The notes: generated by a model not told the origin, from the letters alone. A DNA stretch of 6,128 nt from Chloroflexota bacterium (GCA_020346965.1 CP070793.1:1034633-1040760); one strand, 5' to 3'; counted from the first letter of the stretch, positions 1 to 5,554 are shown. Numbers and translations are program-made.

Positions 1-1
1 A

Positions 2-211
2 GCCTTCATCAGGTTGAGAGATGAGTTCACAGGCAAGGTGACAGCTGAAGAGATAATAGCCCATTGTCGGGAGAAGCTGCCAGCCTATGCTGTGCCTAAA
101 TTCATTGAGTTCAGGACAGAGCTACCTCTTACCGTTACACTGAAGCTGTTCAAGAGGCAATTGAGGGAAGAGGAGACAGCTAAGATGAAAGCCAGCGGGG
201 AACTGAAGTAG
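2..211 (+). CDS. AMP-forming acyl-CoA synthetase/ligase, C-terminal fragment (5' end outside window)
   Basis: Only the last 69 residues are present; the frame is open to the left edge and ends at TAG 209-211. The fragment matches the mobile C-terminal domain of the ANL superfamily (AMP-binding_C type), which swings over the active site between adenylation and thioester formation of a carboxylic acid with CoA. Visible landmarks are an AEEII helix, then KLPAYAVPKFIEF, then ELPLTVTLKLFKRQLREEE. The lysine in TLKLFKR (about residue 48 of the fragment) sits where the catalytic A10-motif lysine of the usual GK[IV]xR lies. The preceding glycine is replaced by leucine, a form I recall from fatty-acid and carnitine-type CoA ligases. 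The substrate cannot be read from this domain, since specificity lies in the missing N-terminal part. It lies 206 bp upstream of the FrhB-like gene on the same strand. The family call is firm and the substrate is unknown. Confidence 0.85.
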   Translation, partial: AFIRLRDEFTGKVTAEEIIAHCREKLPAYAVPKFIEFRTELPLTVTLKLFKRQLREEETAKMKASGELK

Positions 212-289
212 AGCGATAGCTTCTATTGCCCGGTATTCGTCAATGTCTCTGTAGCCTCGGTTCATAACAGACCTTCGAGATTCATATTT

Positions 290-360
290 GCATGTCAAAA
301 GCGTAGTTACCGCCTATGAAACTCACGTAGTGCGCAGGTAACCTGGTGAGTCTGACATGC
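290..360. repeat. Nested and interleaved inverted repeats between the acyl-CoA ligase and FrhB-like genes
   Basis: An outer perfect 8-bp inverted repeat (GCATGTCA 290-297 / TGACATGC 353-360) encloses two further perfect 6-bp pairs: GTTACC 306-311 with GGTAAC 337-342, and ACTCAC 321-326 with GTGAGT 346-351. The two inner pairs interleave (a-b-a'-b'), which as RNA would be a pseudoknot topology closed by the outer stem. CGTAGT is also directly repeated at 302-307 and 326-331. This is read directly from the sequence. Whether it acts as RNA structure in read-through transcript or as a DNA site is unknown. Its right arm overlaps the -35 box of the candidate FrhB-like promoter. Confidence 0.5.
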
Positions 361-373
361 CAGACTATGTCTG
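349..373. promoter_or_regulatory. Operator-like overlapping dyads over the FrhB-like gene promoter
   Basis: Three alternating arms are visible: GTCTG 350-354, CAGAC 361-365 and GTCTG 369-373. They form two adjoining palindromes, AGTCTG-N6-CAGACT (349-366) and CAGAC-TAT-GTCTG (361-373), which share the central arm. A further pair, GACAT 354-358 / ATGTC 367-371, overlaps them. They cover the -35 box and most of the spacer of the candidate promoter at 352-380, where a dimeric repressor would block RNA polymerase. The dyads are seen directly; the regulator and its effect are inferred. Confidence 0.45.
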
Positions 374-380
374 TTAGAAT
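352..380 (+). promoter_or_regulatory. Candidate sigma70 promoter for the FrhB-like gene
   Basis: The -35 box CTGACA (352-357) matches TTGACA at five of six positions. It is followed by exactly 17 bp and the -10 box TAGAAT (375-380), which matches TATAAT at five of six. A start near 387 would give a leader of about 31 nt before the ATG at 418, with the Shine-Dalgarno site inside it. Spacing and fit are very good, but the call rests on consensus matching only. Confidence 0.6.
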
Positions 381-417
381 AGCCTGATTCTGCTATTGCC
401 GGTCGGAGTATGAAGAT

Positions 418-1530
418 ATGCCGAGCTACGAAGACTTAGAGGTCAAGATAATAGACACAGGCGAATGTACAGTATGCGGAGCGTGCATTGCAGCCTGCCC
501 TGATTCCCATATCAAACTTATTGAGAACAGGCCGAAACGGCCCAAGCGCGCCGTGGATTGTGTGGGTTGTAACACTTGCTATGATGCCTGCTATATGCTC
601 AGGCACGACCTGATAAAGGACATAGAGGGTAGCACTATCGGTTGGGGAAAAAAGGGAAGCATAGGCCTGTACAGGCGCATCGTGGCAGCAAGAGCAAAAG
701 ACCGGCAAGTTGCGAAGGGATGCCAGGATGGCGGGATCGTGACCACTCTGCTTCTGTACGCATTGGACACAGGCGTAATAGATGGGGCACTGGTGGTTGG
801 CAGAGAGGGTTGGGCACCGTTAGTCTGCGTTGCCGATACCAGGGAAGAGATTATCCATGCAGGCGGCACCAAGTACGGTGTGGTGCCCGTGTTGAAGGCA
901 TTGCGAGCGGCCGTTTTTGACCATGGACTGGGCAGAATCTGCGTCGTAGGTTCGCCGTGCCAAATACAGTCGATAAGATACCTGAAACACAAGGGCTTGC
1001 CCCTGGCATCATCGGTGAAATTGACCATAGGACTGTTCTGCCGCGAGAACTACGAATATGCCTGTATAGCAGAAAAGATCGGAGCAAAGGGTGTGGATAT
1101 CGACCGAGTGGATAAGCTGAACGTCTCCGATGAGTTCCATATATGTTCCGCTGGTAAAGAGCTGTCCTTTCCCGTAACTGAAGCCAAGAGCTGTGTCCCC
1201 AGGCATTGCTTGGTTTGCCAGGACTTCGCTGCTGAGCTGGCCGATATAGCCATCGGCAGTGGTGGCTCCGCCGAGGGATGGTCAGCGGTCATCATCAGGA
1301 CTGAGGAGGGTGAAAAGCTATTCAGTCGTATGGAAGGAGAGGGGCTCGTAGAAACGGAAGACATAGTAGATGTTGTTAGCGTAAGGGAAATAGCCAGCAG
1401 AAAGAAAGAGAAGGCTAAGCAAACAGAGGAGACGTTCAGGCTGAAAGAAAGAGGGCTGACCAAGAAAGAAATCGCCGCTATACTGGGGATAACGGAGGAG
1501 AGGGTGTCTCACCGTCTGGATCGTATTTAG
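418..1530 (+). CDS. FrhB/FdhB-family iron-sulfur flavoprotein (coenzyme F420 hydrogenase/dehydrogenase beta-subunit-like) with C-terminal HTH-like tail
   Basis: This 370-residue protein starts at ATG 418, 9 nt after GGAG (405-408). Residues 17-27 (CTVCGACIAAC) and 48-58 (CVGCNTCYDAC) are two CxxCxxCxxxC motifs typical of 2x[4Fe-4S] ferredoxin domains. The FrhB/FdhB body follows, with GCQDGGIVTTLLLYAL (about 101-116), GSPCQIQSIRYLK (178-190), IGLFCRENY (204-212) and a Cys-rich segment CVPRHCLVCQDFAAELADIAIG (259-280). Proteins of this family bind FAD and pass electrons between F420 or another deazaflavin/ferredoxin and a partner such as a hydrogenase, formate dehydrogenase or glutamate synthase. 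No partner subunit is visible here, so the reaction is unknown. It is probably cytoplasmic, as no signal peptide or membrane segment is seen. Oddly, after a charged linker (about 325-340) the last 30 residues read like a helix-turn-helix (KKEIAAILGITEERVSHRL), which I do not expect in the canonical F420-hydrogenase beta subunit. Transcription likely starts at the dyad-covered promoter 352-380. Confidence 0.85.
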   Translation: MPSYEDLEVKIIDTGECTVCGACIAACPDSHIKLIENRPKRPKRAVDCVGCNTCYDACYMLRHDLIKDIEGSTIGWGKKGSIGLYRRIVAARAKDRQVAKGCQDGGIVTTLLLYALDTGVIDGALVVGREGWAPLVCVADTREEIIHAGGTKYGVVPVLKALRAAVFDHGLGRICVVGSPCQIQSIRYLKHKGLPLASSVKLTIGLFCRENYEYACIAEKIGAKGVDIDRVDKLNVSDEFHICSAGKELSFPVTEAKSCVPRHCLVCQDFAAELADIAIGSGGSAEGWSAVIIRTEEGEKLFSRMEGEGLVETEDIVDVVSVREIASRKKEKAKQTEETFRLKERGLTKKEIAAILGITEERVSHRLDRI

Positions 1531-1784
1531 ATAGCGAAATGTTTCAAAGGGTAAACGTAGGAACTGTGGGTTAAGGTTATTACATAGAGTGCAGAAGTCA
1601 TTTTGTTGGCAACGTCTCTTCCGCGGTCCGACTCAATAGGCATGTTATCCCGGCTCAATATACCTCGGGGTTGAACTATAGATATTGACCCTACAGTGAT
1701 ACTTGGGTCCCCTGCGGCCGGCTGCAGGGCCCGGCTGCAAAGCCCGGCTGCACTGAACCCGCAGTCCGTTTCACAGGGGTTGTA
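1531..1784. other. Convergent intergenic spacer with no gene
   Basis: This 254-bp stretch lies between the convergent 3' ends of the FrhB-like gene and the 366-aa lipoprotein gene. I see no convincing coding frame or RNA gene. It holds a 7-bp inverted repeat (TCAATAT 1655-1661 / ATATTGA 1682-1688), a GC-rich hairpin, and three 13-bp tandem repeats at 1718-1756. No classic stem plus T-tract terminator is seen for the FrhB-like gene. Confidence 0.6.
1718..1756. repeat. Three tandem 13-bp GC-rich repeats
   Basis: CCGGCTGCA occurs at 1718-1726, 1731-1739 and 1744-1752 at an exact 13-bp period, with diverged 4-bp tails (GGGC, AAGC, CTGA). The first copy overlaps a hairpin with stem CCCTGC 1710-1715 / GCAGGG 1724-1729. 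The array is much more GC-rich than the sequence to its left. It lies just beyond the stop codon of the leftward lipoprotein gene. Function is unknown; it could contribute to 3'-end structure or be a slippage-prone micro-repeat. Confidence 0.7.
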
Positions 1785-1800
1785 TCAAGCAGCGGACTGC
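1761..1800 (-). terminator. Inverted repeat spanning the stop codon of the 366-aa lipoprotein gene (weak terminator candidate)
   Basis: GCAGTCCG 1761-1768 and CGGACTGC 1793-1800 are perfect 8-bp complements around a 24-nt loop that contains the TGA stop codon (1785-1787). As leftward RNA this would fold at the end of the message. There is no T-tract after it, so it is more likely a 3'-end stabilising structure, or part of a factor-dependent terminator, than a rho-independent one. Confidence 0.35.
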
Positions 1801-2885
1801 CAACTCAGGTAGGGATAAGTCAGGGTGTCAACGATATTCCAGGTGTGAGTGGGGCTGGTCTCGCCGAGGTCAACGGCAGTGATGTTCCATCCTGCATCTA
1901 TGAACGTTGTAACATCCTGCATTTCCGCGGTGGTTTTGCCGCTCCCTCCATCTGAACTACCTTGTCCACTGGTTAGAGTGTCCCAGAAGGAGTTGCTCAC
2001 AACACCATACAAATTCTGTCCCACCAGACCGCCAATATGCTCATCTCCGCTCACATTGCCTGTGGAATAGCATTTACTTACAGCACCCTCATTCCTTCCC
2101 AGCAGACCACCAACAGAGTTGCTGCCATGCACTGTACCGTCGGCGTAGGAGTTACTCACAGTACCGACATTAACTCCGACCAGGTCACCAACATAGTCGC
2201 TACCATTGATAGTGCCAGCAGAATAGGAGTTACTCACACTGCCCTCGTTCTTTCCCACCAGACCGCCTACACGGTCTCCGCCAGTTACGCTGCTGGTGGA
2301 ATGGGACTTGTTTACGGTGCCACCATTAACTCCAACTAGGCCACCAACATCGAGGTCGCCAGCCATGTTGCCAAATGCATATGAATTCCTCACGGTGCCT
2401 CGGTTATATCCCACCAGAATGCCGACAGCCTCATAGCCGGTTATGTTGCCGTTTATTACGCCGACATTTTCGATAACACCTCCTGCTTCAATAACACCGA
2501 AAAGCCCCACGTCAGATTCGTCAGAGCGGTTGATAAATAGATCGCGTATCTCGTACCGCTGACCGTCGAAGCTCCCGACGAATGTGTCATTTACAGCGAT
2601 ACTTCCAATCGATTGCCAGCCCTTTCCTCCATTGGCTGTCGGGCTCGCCAGCTCAATGTAACCGGCAGTAGCGGAATCGAGGTCGTTCATCAGGATGTGG
2701 TTGCCCAGCAAGTTGTCCCTGATGGCACCTAAGTCATACCAATCCCGTATTTCCAGGTTTTGAGGAAGAGGGGAATCATTACCGCCATTGCAGCCAGCCG
2801 CCCCAACAATGAAGGTTGTTACAATCAGAAAGATGCTAAATCCTGCCAGGAGATGGTGCCTCTCTGAACTAGGTATCATCTTCAT
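1785..2885 (-). CDS. GLUG-repeat surface lipoprotein (366 aa)
   Basis: The protein begins with a short polar segment, a hydrophobic stretch (about residues 12-30) and a lipobox ending GAAGC, so Cys32 is the likely lipidated first mature residue. The mature part has a GLUG-family lead-in (RDWYDLGAIRDNLLGNHILMNDLD, about 47-70), a FVGSFDGQRYEIRDLFI segment (about 102-118), and then six GLUG motifs (VGGLVGxNxGTVSNSY type). These recur at an exact 26-residue period, starting at residues 154, 180, 206, 232, 258 and 284. The C-terminus has the SFWDTxTSGQGSS/GKTTAEMQ block and a closing TYPYLSWQ. GLUG repeats occur in bacterial surface proteins; ligand and role are unknown. It is a close paralog of the 686-aa gene upstream but lacks the InlB-type repeats. 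The start is ATG 2883-2885; an alternative ATG lies two codons in, and no strong Shine-Dalgarno site is visible. It probably depends on read-through from the upstream gene, as no good promoter is seen in the 122-bp gap. Confidence 0.8.
   Translation of the reverse strand: MKMIPSSERHHLLAGFSIFLIVTTFIVGAAGCNGGNDSPLPQNLEIRDWYDLGAIRDNLLGNHILMNDLDSATAGYIELASPTANGGKGWQSIGSIAVNDTFVGSFDGQRYEIRDLFINRSDESDVGLFGVIEAGGVIENVGVINGNITGYEAVGILVGYNRGTVRNSYAFGNMAGDLDVGGLVGVNGGTVNKSHSTSSVTGGDRVGGLVGKNEGSVSNSYSAGTINGSDYVGDLVGVNVGTVSNSYADGTVHGSNSVGGLLGRNEGAVSKCYSTGNVSGDEHIGGLVGQNLYGVVSNSFWDTLTSGQGSSDGGSGKTTAEMQDVTTFIDAGWNITAVDLGETSPTHTWNIVDTLTYPYLSWQSAA
1977..2426 (-). repeat. 78-bp-period coding repeat: six GLUG units in the 366-aa lipoprotein
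   Basis: Six tandem units encode residues 154 to about 303, each beginning VG(G)LVG. The first five are exactly 26 residues (78 bp) and the last runs into the SFWDT block. Strict period with no indels suggests duplication of a fixed structural turn, as expected for a stacked beta-strand fold. The fold is inferred from the repeat pattern. Confidence 0.75.
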
Positions 2886-2928
2886 AATTCACTTTTGTGC
2901 AAAGGGGCCAATGCACGACACGAAATCC

Positions 2929-2947
2929 GCGGAGAATCCTTCGCCGC
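2929..2947. repeat. Interrupted hairpin in the gap between the lipoprotein genes
   Basis: GCGG 2929-2932 pairs with CCGC 2944-2947 and GAA 2934-2936 pairs with TTC 2940-2942, around a TCC loop with one internal mismatch. It lies 14 bp from the larger palindrome at 2962-2988. The surrounding text (AATCCTTCGCCGCTCAGAG) resembles dispersed intergenic repeats I have seen in environmental bacterial genomes; that resemblance is from memory only. Confidence 0.4.
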
Positions 2948-2961
2948 TCAGAGTCAATGTA

Positions 2962-2988
2962 TAGAGGCGGGGACAAGCCCCGCCTCTA
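2962..2988 (-). terminator. Perfect 11-bp palindrome between the lipoprotein genes (REP-like element or terminator)
   Basis: TAGAGGCGGGG 2962-2972 and CCCCGCCTCTA 2978-2988 are perfect complements around the 5-nt loop ACAAG, making a very stable hairpin in either strand. It lies 19 bp after the stop codon of the 686-aa gene (TAA 3008-3010) in the leftward direction. No T-tract follows, so full rho-independent termination is doubtful. It could instead protect the 3' end of the first message and lower expression of the second gene. Alternatively it is a dispersed REP-like palindrome. Confidence 0.5.
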
Positions 2989-3007
2989 CTTCTGGTTTCT
3001 GATTCTA

Positions 3008-5068
3008 TTAAACAGGCTGCCAGCTCAGGAAGGGATAGGTCACATTGTCCACGATATTCCAGATATAGTTTGTGTCGCGAGTGCTGGAATTAGCGACGGT
3101 GGTTATGTCCCACACACCGCTGAAAGTGTCGAATTCCTGCATTTCCACGGTGGTCTTACCGGTTCCGCCGGCCGAACTACCCTGTCCGCTGGTTTGGGTG
3201 TCCCAGAAGGAGTTCGTCACATCAGACGGTTGACCTTTGCCCACCAGCCCGCCAACATTAGTACTGGCGGTCACGCTACCAGTGGAATAGGAGTCGCTAA
3301 CACTGCCAGTGTTGTCATTCTTGCCCACCAGACCACCGACAATATCGTCACCAATCACAGGGCCGGTGGCATAGGAGTTGCTCGTAGCAGCGATGTTACC
3401 GGGGGCGCTGTTCTTGCCTACCAGACCGCCGACATTACTGGTACCAACCACACGGCCCGTAGCGTACGAGTTGCTCACAGTGCCATTCTTGTTCCATCCC
3501 ACCAGACCGCCAACATTACTGACACCGGTTACGTTGCTGGTGGCATAGGAGTTGGTGACAGTGCAACCATTGAAATCAAGTCCCACCAGGCCGCCTACGT
3601 TATTATCACCAATCACACGGCCTGTTGCATAGGAGTTGCTTACAGCGCCCTCATTCTTACCCACCAGAGTGCCAACGTTGCCTTGGCCGGTCACATTGCC
3701 GTTTACACCGACATTCTCAATGGTCCCTGCGTCGCTAAGAACACCGAAAAGCCCCACATTAGATTCATCAGGGCGGTCGATAAACAGGTCGCATATATCA
3801 TATGCCTGACCGTCGAAGCTCCCCATGAATGTGCTATTTCCAGCTATCGGCTGCCAGCCTGTTCCATTGTGGGCTGTTGTACTGGCCAGCTCCGTATAGC
3901 CAATAGAATTGGAACCGAGGTCGTTGATGAGGATGAAGTGGCTGTTCAGGTAATTGCGGACATCATCAAGGCGGTACCAATCCGCAATCTGGTAGGGATC
4001 CTCAGCTGTTCCGTTCCCCCCGGAGAATGGGCCGAAGTTAGCGGTGATGGAATAGTTGCCGCTTATAGTGATGGTGGTCTCAGCGGCATCGACGTCATCG
4101 ATGGTACTTGTGTCTCCTGTCCATTCGACAAAATGGGAGCCTAGATCAGCCTCTGCCACCAGGTTAACTACCGTGCCGCAGTCATAGGGGAAAGTGCCCT
4201 CGCCAGGAGAGTTCACCTGGCCACCCTCTGTGCTGTCCACTGTAAGGTCGTAGCTGAACGGGGCAAAGCTGGCGATCACGCTCTTATCTGCATCCATGGT
4301 GATGTTCGTTGAGGCAGAATCGACATCGGCTATGGTGTCTACATCGCCGGTCCATTCGACGAACTCGTAGCAATCTTCAGCCTCAGCCACCAGGTCGACC
4401 ACTGTTCCCTCGTCGTACGGGGTACTCGCTTCTCCGGGAGTGGTTACGGACCCTCCATCGGTGCTAGTGGTGGTGAGGACGAATTGCCCCGGAGGTATCA
4501 GCGCGAAGTTGGCGGTGATGGAGTAGTCTGCCATTATAGTGATGGTGGTTGTATAGCCGTTGACGTTGGCAATGGTGTCCACGTCGCCAGACCAGTTGAC
4601 AAAGTAGTAGCCCTCTTCCGCCGTAGCCACCAGGGGAACTTCCGTGCCGCAGTCATAGGTAAAGGTATCCTCGCCGGGAGAGGTTACTGCACCACCATCT
4701 GTGCTGGCTACCGTAAGGTCATAGCTCAGCAGGGCGAACACGGCAGTTATGCTCTTAGCTTCATCCATGGTGATGGTGGTTACGGGCGAGTAGGGGTCGG
4801 CGACACCAGCGCCGGTCCACTCAACGAACTCGTAACACTCGTCCGCCACGGCCTCTATGGTCACTATTGTTCCATCGGCATAGGTCCCTTCACCGGAGAT
4901 GATTACATCCCCGCCTTCAGTACTGGAGGTAGTGAGTTCGTATTCGCCAGCAGCGCAACTGCAACCGCCATCACAGCTTGCCAGCCCCATAATCAAGACC
5001 CCCACAATCAATAGCGGACCAATTTTCCTTATGTATCGCTTTGCTCTTGGATTGAGTATCCTCTTCAT
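3008..5068 (-). CDS. Lipoprotein with four InlB-type repeats and a GLUG-repeat region (686 aa)
   Basis: The start ATG 5066-5068 is decided by a perfect AGGAGG (5075-5080) with 6-nt spacing. A strongly basic n-region (residues 1-15), a hydrophobic core (17-30) and the lipobox LASC place the lipidated Cys at 32. Four divergent InlB B-repeat-like domains follow at about 44-112, 117-189, 196-269 and 273-345. Each has the form Y-LT--ST-GG-V--PGE, then FV-W-GD, then ITANF. A GLUG lead-in (GTAEDPYQIADWYRLDDVRN, about 353-372) precedes six GLUG units at about 465-632, and the C-terminus is SFWDTQTSGQGSS/GKTTVEMQ ... TYPFLSWQ. Both repeat types are known from exported and cell-surface proteins, so an outer-surface adhesive or structural role is likely but unproven. 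Each InlB-type repeat has one Cys, alternating between two positions. It is the first of two tandem paralogs, with the next start 122 bp downstream. The region upstream carries promoter candidates and an intrinsic terminator, suggesting regulated expression. Confidence 0.85.
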   Translation of the reverse strand: MKRILNPRAKRYIRKIGPLLIVGVLIMGLASCDGGCSCAAGEYELTTSSTEGGDVIISGEGTYADGTIVTIEAVADECYEFVEWTGAGVADPYSPVTTITMDEAKSITAVFALLSYDLTVASTDGGAVTSPGEDTFTYDCGTEVPLVATAEEGYYFVNWSGDVDTIANVNGYTTTITIMADYSITANFALIPPGQFVLTTTSTDGGSVTTPGEASTPYDEGTVVDLVAEAEDCYEFVEWTGDVDTIADVDSASTNITMDADKSVIASFAPFSYDLTVDSTEGGQVNSPGEGTFPYDCGTVVNLVAEADLGSHFVEWTGDTSTIDDVDAAETTITISGNYSITANFGPFSGGNGTAEDPYQIADWYRLDDVRNYLNSHFILINDLGSNSIGYTELASTTAHNGTGWQPIAGNSTFMGSFDGQAYDICDLFIDRPDESNVGLFGVLSDAGTIENVGVNGNVTGQGNVGTLVGKNEGAVSNSYATGRVIGDNNVGGLVGLDFNGCTVTNSYATSNVTGVSNVGGLVGWNKNGTVSNSYATGRVVGTSNVGGLVGKNSAPGNIAATSNSYATGPVIGDDIVGGLVGKNDNTGSVSDSYSTGSVTASTNVGGLVGKGQPSDVTNSFWDTQTSGQGSSAGGTGKTTVEMQEFDTFSGVWDITTVANSSTRDTNYIWNIVDNVTYPFLSWQPV
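3173..3676 (-). repeat. Six GLUG units in the 686-aa lipoprotein
   Basis: Units begin at about residues 465, 491, 519, 546, 577 and 605 with VG(G/T)LVG and mostly contain NSYATG-V-G. Lengths vary from 26 to 31 residues because of small insertions after the LVG turn (for example DFNGC, SAPGNIAA). This contrasts with the exact 26-residue period in the paralog. Confidence 0.75.
4034..4939 (-). repeat. Four InlB-type repeats with an ABAB arrangement
   Basis: Repeats begin at about residues 44, 117, 196 and 273. Repeats 1 and 3 share CYEFVEWTG and ITMD-(A/D)KS; repeats 2 and 4 share YDCGT and TITI---YSITANF. This indicates that a two-repeat unit was duplicated. The family call rests on the overall pattern and on FV-W-GD and ITANF landmarks. 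Confidence 0.7.
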
Positions 5069-5133
5069 ACCTAGCCTCCTTTACAGCAGTTCAATTTCCC
5101 AGAATCATCGCCCTTTAACAGAGCTTTAACGAC

Positions 5134-5173
5134 AAAAAACAGCCCAGCACCCATTTTGGTATATGCTGGGCTG
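5134..5173 (-). terminator. Strong rho-independent terminator upstream of the 686-aa lipoprotein gene
   Basis: Read leftward, CAGCCCAGCA (complement of 5164-5173) and TGCTGGGCTG (complement of 5140-5149) form a perfect 10-bp GC-rich stem. It is followed directly by six T residues (5134-5139 on the complement). The loop holds a further possible 3-bp CCA/TGG pairing. This is a textbook intrinsic terminator for leftward transcription. It ends only 65 bp before the lipoprotein ATG, so it either ends a small RNA or acts as an attenuator in the lipoprotein leader. In the + direction there is no T-tract. Confidence 0.85.
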
Positions 5174-5254
5174 AGTATTGCTCGGATAAATGAAACTACC
5201 TAACACGCACATTCGATCAGCCATTTCGTATCAACCTTGTGGTGCTTATCGTGA
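5134..5254 (-). ncRNA. Candidate small RNA or attenuated 5' leader
   Basis: A leftward RNA starting just after the extended -10 element (5261-5269) and ending at the T6 tract would be about 120 nt; starting at the TTGACA promoter (5406-5433) it would be about 265 nt. Both are typical sizes for small RNAs or riboswitch-type leaders. I do not recognise a known riboswitch or sRNA family, and apart from the terminator I see no strong stem. The assignment is inference from promoter plus terminator with no coding frame. Confidence 0.35.
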
Positions 5255-5260
5255 TATCGG

Positions 5261-5269
5261 ATTATATCA
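5261..5269 (-). promoter_or_regulatory. Extended -10 promoter candidate, leftward
   Basis: On the - strand TGATATAAT is a perfect TATAAT (5261-5266) preceded by TG-N (5267-5269), the extended -10 pattern that can work without a good -35 box. No good -35 is seen at 17 bp. Transcription would start near 5254. Confidence 0.45.
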
Positions 5270-5405
5270 TGCAATTATTAAAATCTCACTAAGATTTAAG
5301 AGATTTCTGATGATTTTTCTGCTTTTCCGGGCTTCTCCGTCCCCAATTTTCTCCACAATCGGTAGGAAGGTATATATTCTTATTAGGATTATTCTAGGGG
5401 GGCTT

Positions 5406-5433
5406 ATTTTACCATGCTTGGAGAAATTGTCAA
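5406..5433 (-). promoter_or_regulatory. Consensus sigma70 promoter, leftward
   Basis: On the - strand a perfect TTGACA (5428-5433) is followed by a 16-bp spacer and TAAAAT (5406-5411), a five-of-six match to TATAAT. Sequence upstream is A-rich. Transcription would start near 5399 and run toward the terminator at 5134 and the lipoprotein gene. Confidence 0.6.
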
Positions 5434-5554
5434 TACCTTTTCTGATTTTCCAGAATCTCTGCAATTTGATCTAAGTTCGGGCAAGAGGCTCAGCAGTTAG
5501 GTGATAGGGCTTGAGCACCACTTCTTATATCAACCCAGCAGACAGTACTAGGCG

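Noticed and set aside
213..229. GCGATAG-CTT-CTATTGC hairpin just after the acyl-CoA ligase stop codon
   Set aside because: A 7-bp stem with one G-U pair and no T-tract; too weak to call a terminator.
2897..4144. Long 415-codon open frame on the + strand opposite the 686-aa lipoprotein and the gap
   Set aside because: It is the antisense reading of the GLUG repeats. Its own pseudo-repeats (HQTAN, GGIGVA) mirror the real gene's period, it has no ribosome site, and it runs through the palindrome at 2962-2988. The - strand frame has a signal peptide, lipobox, known repeats and a perfect AGGAGG.
4484..5014. 176-codon + strand frame opposite the InlB-type repeats
   Set aside because: Antisense shadow of a well-supported gene; no recognisable protein features or start signal.
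5134..5254. Cyclic-di-GMP riboswitch upstream of the lipoprotein gene
   Set aside because: Considered because such switches precede surface-protein genes, but the conserved GCAAACC and GACGCAAAGCC-type motifs are not present.
5267..5464. 65-codon - strand frame starting at TTG
   Set aside because: Weak start without a ribosome site, and the promoter at 5406-5433 lies inside it; no family resemblance.
5190..5474. 94-codon hydrophobic + strand frame in the AT-rich region
   Set aside because: No credible Shine-Dalgarno site, composition explained by AT-richness, and it lies across leftward promoter elements. Kept as non-coding, though a small membrane protein cannot be excluded.
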